Positions 34,701-46,700 of a stretch of DNA of 64,000 nt are shown piece after piece. Both the position numbers and the translations under genes were made by a program. Within the stretch, counting starts at the first letter, position 1; each line of letters opens with the position of its first letter. The notes beneath the pieces are model-generated. The model did no database searches, was not told the origin of the DNA, and worked only from the letters and a program-made list of their open reading frames with translations. The stretch comes from Culex pipiens pallens. Lineage: Eukaryota > Arthropoda > Insecta > Diptera > Culicidae. The stretch is from positions 79,421,389 through 79,485,388 of the forward strand of contig NC_068938.1 in assembly GCF_016801865.2 (NCBI RefSeq), in the 5' to 3' direction.

Positions 34701-37700
34701 GGTGTTTGATCGAGTACAGAAAACAGAGAACGCGGTTGAACGTGGTGCACGGGGATCACTGGATTAAGAGTCTCCTACGTTTGGCGAAGACTCGAAAGGC
34801 GAAATCACAAAAGGCGAAAATTCATTAGGCGAAATGTTTCAAAAGGCGAAAACCACATAAGGCGAAAAACACATTTGGCGAAAAAATACCCAAAGTACGC
34901 GCCAGGTGGCCGTGTGCACTTCGGCCGCGGCCTCGGTGCACACGGCCACCTGGCGCGTACTTTGGGTATTTTTTCGCCAAATGTATTTTTTAAAAAGCAT
35001 TTCCTCAAATATTCCCGTTATTTTTTCAAATCAGTTATTACAGATTTGTCAACAATTTTTTAGACCAAAACAAAGGCTCTAGATTATTATTCGGCACACC
35101 AAAGTCAGATTCCCTTCAAAGAGCAAAGTGCTCACTCGGCCGTAAGAGCAAAGGCCGTAAGAGTAATGTCGTACCGCCCCTTTCAAATGTTGCTCCAGAT
35201 AAGAAAAGTAGGTAAAATTCCTAAAATTTAGGAATTTGGTACTTTTTTTATTTCAGTGTAGATGTGTAAACAAACAATCCATCCACGAACGAGCAGGATG
35301 GATTGTTTGTTTACACTTCGTAGTTCATTGTCTGAGAGAAAGAAAGAATCCTAATTAGAGCGTCCAATTTCCCGTCCCGGGAAAAAAATCCCGGGAATTC
35401 CCGGGATTTCCCGAAAAAAAATATTTCCCGTTTCCCGGGAAATTTGTAAATTTCCCGTTTCCCGGGAAATTTGTAAATTTCCCGGGAATTCCCGAAATTC
35501 AAGCGGAAGTATACATTTTCGTTATTTTTTGGAACTATTTTTTTTAATTGCTCTGAAAAAATAATTAATTAACAAACTCAACATGATTTTGTTCAATTAA
35601 ATGTATTGTTTGGTTTATATATAATTAGTCAGATTGTTAGAAATTATGATATCAGAATTATTTCTGATAATATTAATTTTGGAAACAACTGGGAATAGAT
35701 CTTGCTTAATGAGTATTACATTATTACAATTAGGTAAGCTTTTAACAGATTGATGTTATTTCATTAAAACAATATTAACTCCTTACCTCCTGTTGCGACG
35801 GAGCGCGTCCGAAGCAGCCCCCTGTTCAACGTCATTCGTCTTTGTTTGTGTTGCTTTGTCAGGTGCCCGTGCTGTCGCTTGGCAAGAATCAGAAGTTGAA
35901 AACAAACTGTAGCAAGCGGGAGCACGGGCGCAGCTGGGAACGAGAATCCGTTCCAGCTGTGAAAAGACACCGAAGTTCTTTTTACCGTACGGAAAATGGA
36001 AGGAAGTTTCATTTCGTTCAGCTCAGAAAACTGGTGCCCGTCACTCTTTAGCCGCTCGTTTCAACACCTCCAAATTAAAATTGAGATTTTTTTACGTTTT
36101 TTTTACCATGATCAAACGAGATGAAAATTGAATTTGTGCAAAAAGAATTAATTCAATTGGTTGAATACCTAGTACTAAAGAAATTACAATTTGGAGTAAA
36201 AGAATTATGGAGCACTTATGCAACTTCAGGTGTTAGAGGGTTAAATGTGAAAAAATAGAAGACTTTTTGTGGAATGATGTTAATTTATCGTATAATTAAA
36301 ACAATGTTGCATAATAATACAAAAATAAAATCATTGAAAAATTACTTCCTATTGTTAGTTCTCAAAAAATGCAAAAATATATTCAAAGCTTGCTTCAAAT
36401 ATTTGAAAACATTGGGTTGTTTAGAGTAAAAGCTTCACCATTTGTTCAAGAGCTGAAATCAGTATTTGTCATCAAAAACATAATTTCTGCATGTTTGTTT
36501 TCTCATTTCAATAAAATGGCCACATAGGCAAGTTAAAATTTCTCATCAAAAAATACCAAAACACATTTTCTTGTAATTGAATGTTTTTTTTACATGCAGT
36601 CAAGCTGTTAATTGATCTTCACACTTATTTAAACCATTAATGTTGATGTCCTATGCAATGTTGTTGCATAATATTAATTAAAACCAAGATCATAACAATT
36701 TTCAATAAATTTAAAATTTCCCGGGAATTCCCGGGATTTCCCGGGAAATTGGCTGAAAATTTCCCGTTTCCCGGGAAATTTGTAACCCCGGGAAATTGGA
36801 CGCTCTAATCCTAATCAAATAATACTTTTTCGCCATTTGAGCCATTTCGCCTTTTGTGCTATTTCGCCTAGCGTGGTGGGTCTACTTTTTCGCCTTTTGA
36901 ATTTTCGCCTTTCGAGATCTCGCCTATCGAGTTGTCGCCTTTTGTGGCAATCCCCTGGATTAAACATACAAAAATTCAAACCTGGAAAATCAAAAATTTA
37001 CAAAATCTTATGTTTCTTAAACTCAAAACTACAAAAAAAAAAACAATACTGACAGTAAAATTCCAAGGTTTCAAAATACTCAAATGAAAAAAAAATCTTC
37101 ACCATCAAGCAACTCACCATTATGATATCGCCCGGCTGGAACGTAATCTCGTCCGCGTTGCGCGCGCTAAACTCGTAAATGGCCCGGTACTTGACGAAGC
37201 CGGGCGGCGTCTCGACCGTATCGTTCGGAAGCATCGACGTCGTTGTTTCCGTTTGCGCTGGCGCCACCGGTTCGTTGTTGACCGGCCACGAGTTGGACGT
37301 GTCCCAGGCGCTCGTGTACGACTCGTTCTTGCGGTTGTTCTTCATCTCGAGGATCTACAAAGAGGTGAGTTGGGGGTTGTTGTCTACACAGTTAAGGTGA
37401 GACCTGAGACTTGCCTGTATTCGCTGCATGTCGTACTCGTGGTACAGCTTCTCGCAAGAATCAATCAAATCGGTCAGCTGAGACTTGAGCTCAACCAGAT
37501 GCTTGCTGTTGAGTTCGATGTCTGTGGTTTTGTTCTCAATCTGCTGCTTAGTGTTTTCGAGCTTGTCCTTCAATTGCTGAATAATGATCTAAAATCAAGA
37601 AGATAGTATCATCGGTTCTATATCAATGCGTTTCCCCCTTATGATTTACCTGTTTGTTCGAGAACTGCTAACTGGCCACAATTTCCCCGGTCCTTGGCTC

Positions 37701-40700
37701 TTGGGCGTCCATCTTGGACTTACCTGGCTCAACTGCACCAGCCGCTGGTTCTGCACCTTAACCTTCGACTTGAGCTGCGCATATCGTTCATCTGGGTGAC
37801 CCGCCGTAGCTCACATTCCGTCTAATAGTGGTCGTTGACGTCGTCACCCCAACGCTCGTGTCGCAAATCTTCTGCGACAGCTCCTTGATCTTCTCGTTGA
37901 ACGTGCTCAACTCCACGCTCAGCGCTGGTTCTGTGCCTTTCAACTTCCAGCACGTTCCCTGCTCGCGCTGACGCTGCTGCAGCAATCTCGGCGATCTATT
38001 GCGCTTCCCACTCAAGCTGGACGTTGCTTCTCTCCAATTCCCCTGATAAATGTTCAAAGTTTTAAAATCAAACAACAGTCCACCATCAACTTAAATGCTT
38101 ACTTTCTAGCCAGATCCTTCTTCTCTGAGCTCGCGCTTGCGCGTTCTCCTCGCGATCTTGCTCAGTTCACGACCACTGCCGCTGCTGTTCGTCGACTCAT
38201 CACCTGCTGCTTCTCGCTCGGCCCTCCAGTTTTGGCCTTGCGGGATCTTTTCCTGCTCCTCCGCGCTCCTTGCGGTCGCGTTTCCTCCTGTTGCACGAGA
38301 ACGAATGTTTGCTAGTTGAAATAACACATGCATTTGGCGTCTATTAAAAAATAAAAAAAAATAATTAAAAAAAAAAATTATTAAGAATTATAAAAAAACT
38401 TAAAATATTATTAAAAAAAAATTAAATAAAAAATTAAAATAAAATAAAATTATTAAATTAAATAAAAAATTTTTTAAAATATTAATTTAAATAATAAAAT
38501 AAAAAAATATAATAATAAATAAAATAAAAATAAAAAATATAAAAATATAAATAATAAAATAAATTAATAAAATATAATAAAATAATAATAATAAAAAATA
38601 ATAAATAAAATAAAATATAATAAAATAAAAATAAATAAAATAAATATAATAATAAAAAAAAATAATAAAAATAAAATTAAAAAATATAAAAATTAAATTA
38701 AAATAAAAAAAATAAAAATAATTAAAATAAATAAATTAAAATAAATAAAAAAAAATTAAATAATAAATAATTAAAATAATAAAAAAAAATAAAATAAAAA
38801 TATAAATAAAATAAAAATATTAATTAAAAAAAAAAATAAAATAAATAAAAAAAATTATTAATAAATAAATAAAACTTATTATAATTAAATTATTATAATT
38901 AATTAAAATAAACTTATTAATTAAAAAAAAATATATATTAATAACGCTTGTTCCTTCTTCTGGATGTCCATCAGGGCCTTGCGCCGGCGGTCCAGTTCGG
39001 CCTGGCCCTTGTCGTAGTTTTCCTTGCGCTTGTCCTCGAACGAAGCTGTGTGGGAAATTGAAAGATTAGTTTTACCAAAACTCTTGATTTTTCCATGATG
39101 TTGTAAAAAAAAAAGGTTTTTTCTACACTGGGGTGACAAGACAAATTGTTTTTTTTTTAATCTTAACAGATAACCCCTGGCTCGGTTCTTTAGGTAAAAA
39201 TAAGTAAATGCGCCAATTTTAGCCAAATCAATTCAGGTTTAAGGGTCACTATTGATCGTTAAAGTTTGGAAAGAAAAATTCGCTACATACGATCCGAGTT
39301 AACCTTCAGAAGTAATTAGCGATTTAACCCGTAAAGACCCGGGACGTTTTGTGTTTACTAAAATCGATGTAGCTCAGCCAGTTTTCAACCGATTTGAGTG
39401 TTTCAAGTTGCAAAACCAAGGGGATTAGTTGCGCCATCTTTTAAGAGATGACCCATCCCCCCTGACCCCTCCCCCCTTTAAGGGGAGGCAAAACTAGCTG
39501 TCTCTGAGTCAAAAATCGAGGATAATCTATTGTAAAAAATTGGGAAACCCATAAATTTCAACCAATTTTGCTTTTTTAACACTTCTGAGTCACACAGATC
39601 AACTTCCGGTCACGTAGAACCAATACTGGATGTTCCGGATACCGGTTTTGGAAGTTCTCGGAGCTAGGTAGAACTTGGTCATAAATCTGATTGAAACATC
39701 ATTGTAATCCTCAATATTTACAGCAAATATGATAAAAAAAAAGTATCATTGTTGCCAAAAAACCTAATCTGCTCACAGTATGGCCACCCCGGATGTTCCG
39801 GATACCGGTTCCCGTGGGGCCATTTTTCAAAATCATTCAAAATGGTCAAGTGACACTTCAAACATCGTGGAATCAGAAAGATATTTACTCTACAACTTAT
39901 TTCTAGTGTCCTCGACAAGATCCTGTCCAAATATGGTCACTCCGGATGTTCCGGATACCGGTTCCCATGGGGCCCCTTTTCAGAACCACTCTAAATAGTC
40001 AAGCCACACTTCAAACATCATGTAATTAGCCACCCCGGATGTTCCGAATACCGGTTCCCGTGGGGCCATTGTTCAAAACCACTCAAAATGGTCAAGCGAC
40101 ACTTCAAACATCGTGGAATCAGAAATATATTTACTCTACAACTTATTTCTAGTGTAATCGATAAGATCCTGTCAAAGTATGGTCACCCCGGATGTTCCGG
40201 ATACCGGTTCCCGTGGGGCAATTTTTCAAAACCACTCAAAATGGTCAAGCGACACTTCAAACATCTTGAAATTAGCCAGATATTTGTATTATAACTCTTG
40301 TCAAGTACCCTCGACAAGATCCTGTCAAAGTATGGTCACCCCGGATGTTCCGGATACCGGTTCCCGTGTGGCCATTGTTCAAAACCACTCAAAATGGAAA
40401 CACTTCAAACATCGAGAAATCAGAAAGGTATTCACTCTACAACTCATTTCTAGTATCCTCGACAAGATCCTGTCCAAATATGGTCTCCCCCGATGTTTCG
40501 GAAACCGGTTCCGATCAGACCACTTATCAGAACCACTTCAAACATCATGGAATTAGCCAGATTTTAGCATTATAACTCTTGTCAAGTACCCGCGACAAGA
40601 TCCTGTCAAAGTATAGCCACTCCGAATGTTCCGGATATTGGTTTCCATGGGACCACTTTTTAGAAACCGGTATGAAGAAATCGTTTCCCATGGGGCCATT

Positions 40701-43700
40701 TATTATAAATGAGTGGTTCATGGTCATGCGATACTTCAATCATCTTGAAATTAGTCAAATATTTACTTTATAACTCTTGACAAATACTTTCACAAGATCC
40801 TGTCAAAGTATGACTACCCGGTCGGTTCCGTATATCAGTTCCTATGGGGACAATTTACAAAACTACTAATAATTGTCAAGCAACTTATCATACATCGTGA
40901 AATGATCCAGATAACCGGATACCGGTTCCCATGGAACCACTTTTCAATACCACTCGAAATAGTCAAGTGACATTTCAAACAACTTGAAATAAACCAGATA
41001 TTTGCTTTCTAACAATTGTCAAGTACCCTCGACAAGATCCTGTCAATGTATGGCCACTTCGGATATTCCGGATACAGGTTCCTGGGGGCCATTTTCAGAA
41101 TCACAAAATGGTCATACGGCACTGTAACACATCAAGACTGGAGTCAAAGTATGGCAACAGTTGTTCCGGTTCCACATATTTAGAATTCCGTTCACGAACA
41201 CATTTGACTAAAGTTGTTGTCTGGCAAATTCCAAGATATTTGAAATGCCGCCCGGCTATTTTGAGCGGTATAAGAAAATATCTGTCTAAATCTATGTTGT
41301 TTGAAGTGACACTTCATCGCCATCGTGCTAACTTGTCGTACGTGCATTTTGGGCCAAATTGAGTTAAGAACGCCATTTTGTGCAGCTCACAATGCCTCAC
41401 CTTTTGACCTTCACAGATCCCCAAAATTCGTTTTCAATCCTGAGATATTCAACAAAAACCGAAAAAACTCCGTGCATTTTTGTCACTTTACATATGAAAG
41501 TAGTTTCAATCTTGTCGTGCTATCTTGTCACTCCATGAAAATTGATGTAAGTGCGACAAAAGGCCAAAGGGATTTCAGGCCAGGAAAGTCAGAATGCGTT
41601 TGTCGCACGTACAAGCTAGACTACCGTACACATTTGTAATTATAACTCGGGACTCCAGCAACCAACTTCAACCAAACTTCGGGACAATGCACAGAATGGT
41701 GAGCCAAACAAAACGTGTTTGTTATTGTTTACATTGCGTGCTCTCGTTTTTGAATATTCAAGGTCAAACATTAAAACGCGTTTTTCTCGAAACGTCAAAA
41801 TGGCGGGTGTGACAAGATAGCACGACGACGTCGACTTGGTCATTTTGAGTGGTTCAGGAAAGTGGTCCCATAGGAACCGGTTTCCGGAACATACGGGGTG
41901 GCAATATTTTGGAATGATCTTTTTGAGGGTACCTGGCAAGAGTTGTAAAGTAAATAAAAAATATCAAATTGTCAATTATATCTGGAGCATTTCACGATGT
42001 TTGATTAGTTGCTTGACAATTATGAGTGGTTTTGTAAAGTGTCCCCATAGGAACCGGTATACGGAACCTTCCGTGTAGCCATGCTTTGACAGGATCTTGT
42101 GAAAGTATTTGACAAGAGTTATAAAGTAAATATTTGACTAATTTCAAAATGTTTGAAGCATGAACATGAGCCACTCATTTATGATAAATGGTCCCATGGG
42201 AAATGGTATCCGGGACATACCGGTTTCTGAAAAGCGGTCCCATGGAAACCAATATCCGGAACATTTGGAGTGGCCATATTTTGATTGGATTTTTTTAGGG
42301 TTCTTGGCATAAGTTGTAAAGTGAATAAAAAAATATCAAATTGTTCGCTCTACCGAATTGCCTATGCGTTTTCTATTGCGAGATTCCTACTCGAAACTAG
42401 GTATCCGAAGGCTTGAATGGTGAGGCAATCCAAACCTATTTTTACACCTAAGCTCCCATCTACCCCGGGATTTGAACTGACGACTTTTGAAATTGTGAGT
42501 CCAACTGCCGACCAGCGACTCTACCAAGCCAGGTTATTCTCCCAGGGAGACGACTGCTACACCTGGACTAAACTAACGACCTAACTTCTAGGTTAGGCTG
42601 GGGCCAACATTTTCTTCCCCGTCCGACGGAACGCATGATCAGACAAATCTCGCCTCGAAAATGCCACCGGGGGCGACTGGAACCGAACTCAGAACAACTG
42701 GGGTGTCACTACACCTCCGGCCCCGAAAGTAAATATCTAGGCCATTCCACAATGTTTGAAGTGTCGCATGACTATTTCGAGTGGTTCTGAAAAATTGCCC
42801 CACGGGAATCGGTACCCGGAACATCCGGGGTGGCCATACTTTGACAGGATTTTGTCGAGGGTACTTGACAAGAGTTAAAATGCGAATATCTGGATAATTT
42901 CAAGATGTTTGAAGTGTTTCTTAACCATTTTGAGTGGTTTTGAACAATGGCCCCATGGGAACCGGTATCCGGAACATCCGGGGTGACCATACTTTGACAG
43001 GATCTTGTCGAGGGTACTTGACAAGAGTTATAAAACAAATATCTGGCTAATTTCAAGATGTTTGAAGTGTCGCTTGACTATTTCAAGTGGTTTTGATAAG
43101 TGGCCCCTTGGGAACCGGTATCCGGAACATCCGGGGAGACCATATTTGGACAGGATCTTGTCAAGGATACTAGAAATAAGTTGTAGAGTAAATATCTTTC
43201 TGATTCCACGATGTTTGAAGTGTCGCTTGACCATTTTGAATGATTTTGAAAAATGGCCCCAGGGGAACCGGTATCCAGAACATCCGGGGCGGTCATACTT
43301 TGACAGGATATTGTCGCGGGTACTTGACAAGAGTTATCTGGCTAATTTCAAGATGTTTGAAGTGTCGCTTGACTTTTTCGAGTGGTTCTGAAAAGTGGCC
43401 CCATGGGAACCGGTATCCGGAACATCCGGGGTGACCATACTTTGACAGGATCTTGTCGAGAGTACTTTACAACAGTTATATTGATAATATCTGGCTAATT
43501 TCATGATGTTTGAAGTGTCGCTTGACTATTTCGAGTGGTTCTGAAAAGGGGCCCCATGGGAACCGGTATCCGGAACATCCGGAGTGACCATATTTGGACA
43601 GGATCTTGTCGAGGACACTAGAAATAAGTTGTAGAGTAAATATATTTCTGATTCCACGATGTTTGAAGTGTCACTTGACCATTTTGAATGATTTTGAAAA

Positions 43701-46700
43701 ATGGCCCCGCGGGAACCGGTATCCGGAACATCCGGGGTGGCCATACTGTGAGCAGATTAGGTTTATTGGCAACAATGATACTTTTTTTTATCATATTTGT
43801 TGCAAATATTGAGGATTACAATGATGTTTCAATCAGATTTATGACCAAGTTCTACCTAGCTCCGAGAACTTCCAGAACCGGTATCCGGAACATCCGGTAT
43901 TGGTTCTACGTGACCGGAAGTTGATCTGTGTGACTCAGAAGTGTTAAAAAAGCAAAATTGGTTGAAATTTATGGGTTTCCCAATTTTTTACAATAGATCT
44001 TCACCTTTTTGAGATATTTTATGTAAAATTGTCCGAGGAATTCGATAAAAATATTGTCAGACACAAGCAAACCCGTATTTCACATTTTCATACGACCTTT
44101 TTATATATAAGGCTAGATTTGTGAAACTCCAAACTATTTTTCTGTGAAAGCCAAGTCAATCATTTACGAAGTGAAGCTGGTTAAAATCAAGGGGTTGGAA
44201 ACTCTTCAAACTATACTTATTATGTTAACCAGTATATTAAAATATTGGTTAGTATACTTATTAATTCCTATCCTTATCGTCAGTACACTGACCAATATAT
44301 TGAAAGTATATCTTAATATACTTACAATGTCTTGTCACTCAGTTAGTATACTTACAAGTATACTGAAATATCGTTAGTATACTGAAGATTCATAAGTAAT
44401 ATTAGAGTTTCCAGCCCCTTGGTTGAAATGGCGCGGAGTTAAGGAGGTATTAAACTATGACAAACAAACTCGCACTTTTTGACAGCAAACGTGATTACGG
44501 GTAAACTCGAAAACAAAGCAAAATGTATGTTTGTAAATGTTACTGTGTTTTTGTCATAGTCTAATATATCCTTTATAATTTTTTGAAAAAAATGTTTTTT
44601 GCTAAATTCGACGAAAATTGCCATTTTTTGGACCACCGTTACACGGCGTAGGTCACCCTAATGCAAACAAAAAACGGGTCTAATTATTCCGGCTAAAGAA
44701 TCGGACAACTTTTTTTTTTCGAATCATGCTCTTTTCGTGGGAAATTGCTGCATATTTTTCTTGATTTTTTATTATTTGCAAGGATCAACAATCTCAAAAA
44801 ATAAATTGTAAGGAATTTTCTCAGCCATTAAACAATATATTAGTCGAGATGGTCGAGAATAAAGACTAACTTAAAAAAAAATGTTTATATTCTAGAATGG
44901 TTAAAACTCGAAAACTACTTTTCTATTACAATTTCAAGTTTACACTCAAAAATTAGTTTCGTAAATTACACCAAAAATATCAGATAAATTATTATTTTTT
45001 ATAAAAAGAAAAATTAAAGGCAGCCCTCAAACTTATGCGGAGAAATAAATAAAAGAAAAACAGTACTCACACATCGGTAAACCGGACAGCGGGTCGAGCG
45101 GCTCGGCCGGCACCGCGTGCACATTGGGCGCGCCGCCCTGCGACGAAACCGATCCGTGGCGCGAACCAACGACCGATCCGTGGCGTGACGTTGCCTTGCG
45201 GAACGAGGGTGGAATCAGCTCGGGGGGCAGCACCGCCGGAACCTTTTCGCCCTGCAGCGCCAAATCGCACAGATACATGGCCAGCACGAACTCTTCGCAG
45301 CCGAGCCGCCCGTCGGAGTCCATGTCGGCGAGGGCCCAAATCTGGGCGAGGTTGGCCTGGGGCAGCTTGGTTTGGACCATGATGTTGCGCGCCTGCGGCC
45401 CGGTCAGGAAGCCGGACCGGTTGCGGTCGGTCGTGTTGAACAGCTGGGTGTACTTCAGCTTGGCCGGTCCCTTGATGGCCCATTCGGATTGGCTGTGGAG
45501 GAAATACAAGGGAAATTGGCATTATGATTGTTGGAAACGTCCAAGACGGGACGGAGGTACTCACGGAGATTCGATGGATGGTGCCCGCTCGGAGATGGAC
45601 ATGGTGCGTTGTGGAGTTCCGGTTCCCGAGGGGGGCGTCGGGGGAGCTGGAACGGCTGCAGTCGCCATTGGAACAGCTCCCGGAAGTCCTCCGATGAGTG
45701 GCTGCATCGAACCGATCGGTGGAATTCCGGCCACGAGTGGAGGACTGGCGATTCCTCCGATGGGGTCGATCAGCGGTTGCACGGATTGAACCGGAGGCAT
45801 TCCGAACCCCGCAATCAGTGGCGCCTGCGCGGGCACTTGCTGCATCATCGCAGGCTGCGGAACGGTGCCCATCGGTTGAACGAGAGGTTGCATCGGAATC
45901 AACGGCGCTGCTGCCGGCTGACTTGCGGCGGCTGCAGCAATCAGCGGTTGAGGAGGCATGGCCGGTCTCATTGGCGGAACGATGGCGTGCGGAATCATGG
46001 CCGGCTGGGGCGGGATGGCCGGTGGAATGTGAGAGATGGTTCCGGCAAGCGACTTGAGTGGATCCAGCGGGCTCAGTCCGGTTGTGGGGGTCAGCGTGGG
46101 CGTTCCACCGACGGCCGTCAGCGAGGCAATCAGCGTCGGTGGCAATGTCTTTGGGACCTCGAACCCGCGCAGCTTCAGGTTGATCAGCTTGCATGCGATG
46201 CTGAATTCACCGAGCGTCATCTTGCCGTCGGAGTCCGTGTCGGCGAGGGCCCTAACAAGTATAATTGATGACATTTTTATGTTTGATTGCAGCAAGTTGA
46301 AAAACTCATATGAATTAAACAGTCCAACAGAAATAAAATGTTTTCGTATACAGCCATTCCACGTCAAACAGGAAGTCTCCAAATCAAAAGTGGCTCAAAT
46401 TTGGAGTGGGGGTTCTTTGGCCCAAATAAAAGCCACATTTTTCAAAAAATCATATCTCCGGAACGGCTGAACCAATTTTGGAGCGCCACAATTCAAAAGA
46501 AAGGTTATTAGTTTGACTTTTATGGAAAAATATGTTGAGGTCTAAAAAAACTAGCTGAATATTTGAAAAGGTCATATGAAAATTTCATTTGCCGATTTCA
46601 AGGTCTCGGGACCAAAGAGTCTGGGTCATGTCTGGGTACCAAAAGTTGCGTCTTTCAATTACAAAAATATCTCCGTCATATCTCCGAAACGTGTTAATGG

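Larger units (their letters stand above)
34780..36950. mobile_element. Element with dispersed AAAGGCGAAA motifs in opposite orientation at its ends
   Basis: The left part repeats GGCGAAA (six to eight copies, 34787-34885) and the right part repeats the inverse TTTCGCC (36825-36945). A perfect 48-bp hairpin lies at 34872-34983. The middle is occupied by another element (35358-36808). Version 1 lacks all of this. Confidence 0.5.
39525..43998. mobile_element. Foldback (FB)-type element with tandem-repeat arms, 4.47 kb
   Basis: The outer inverted ends (ATCTATTGTAAAAAATTGGG... and the mirror at 43960-43998) lead into arms made of about 153-bp direct repeats carrying GGATGTTCCGGATACCGGTT, CACTTCAAACATC and CTCGACAAGATCCTGTC. 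The left arm repeats in one orientation (ggatgttcc at 39791, 39944, 40190, 40343...), the right arm in the other. Long inverted repeats that are themselves tandem arrays are the defining structure of Drosophila FB elements. The centre holds a MITE (41317-41833) and a SINE-like piece (about 42345-42728). Many 60-130-codon open frames inside are translations of the repeat unit, not genes. Confidence 0.8.

Noticed and set aside
39718..43924. Many 60-130-codon frames containing 'PDVPDTGS' or 'RILSRVLDKS' repeats
   Set aside because: They are translations of the 153-bp FB arm repeat in both orientations, with no conserved start or domain.
45067..46194. 375-codon open frame on the minus strand and long plus-strand frames (45124-45789, 45528-46268; also 9432-10055, 9686-10129)
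   Set aside because: They overlap intersectin exons 2 and 3 in other frames. The GC-rich Pro/Ala linker removes stop codons in every frame. Only the EH frame matches a protein family.
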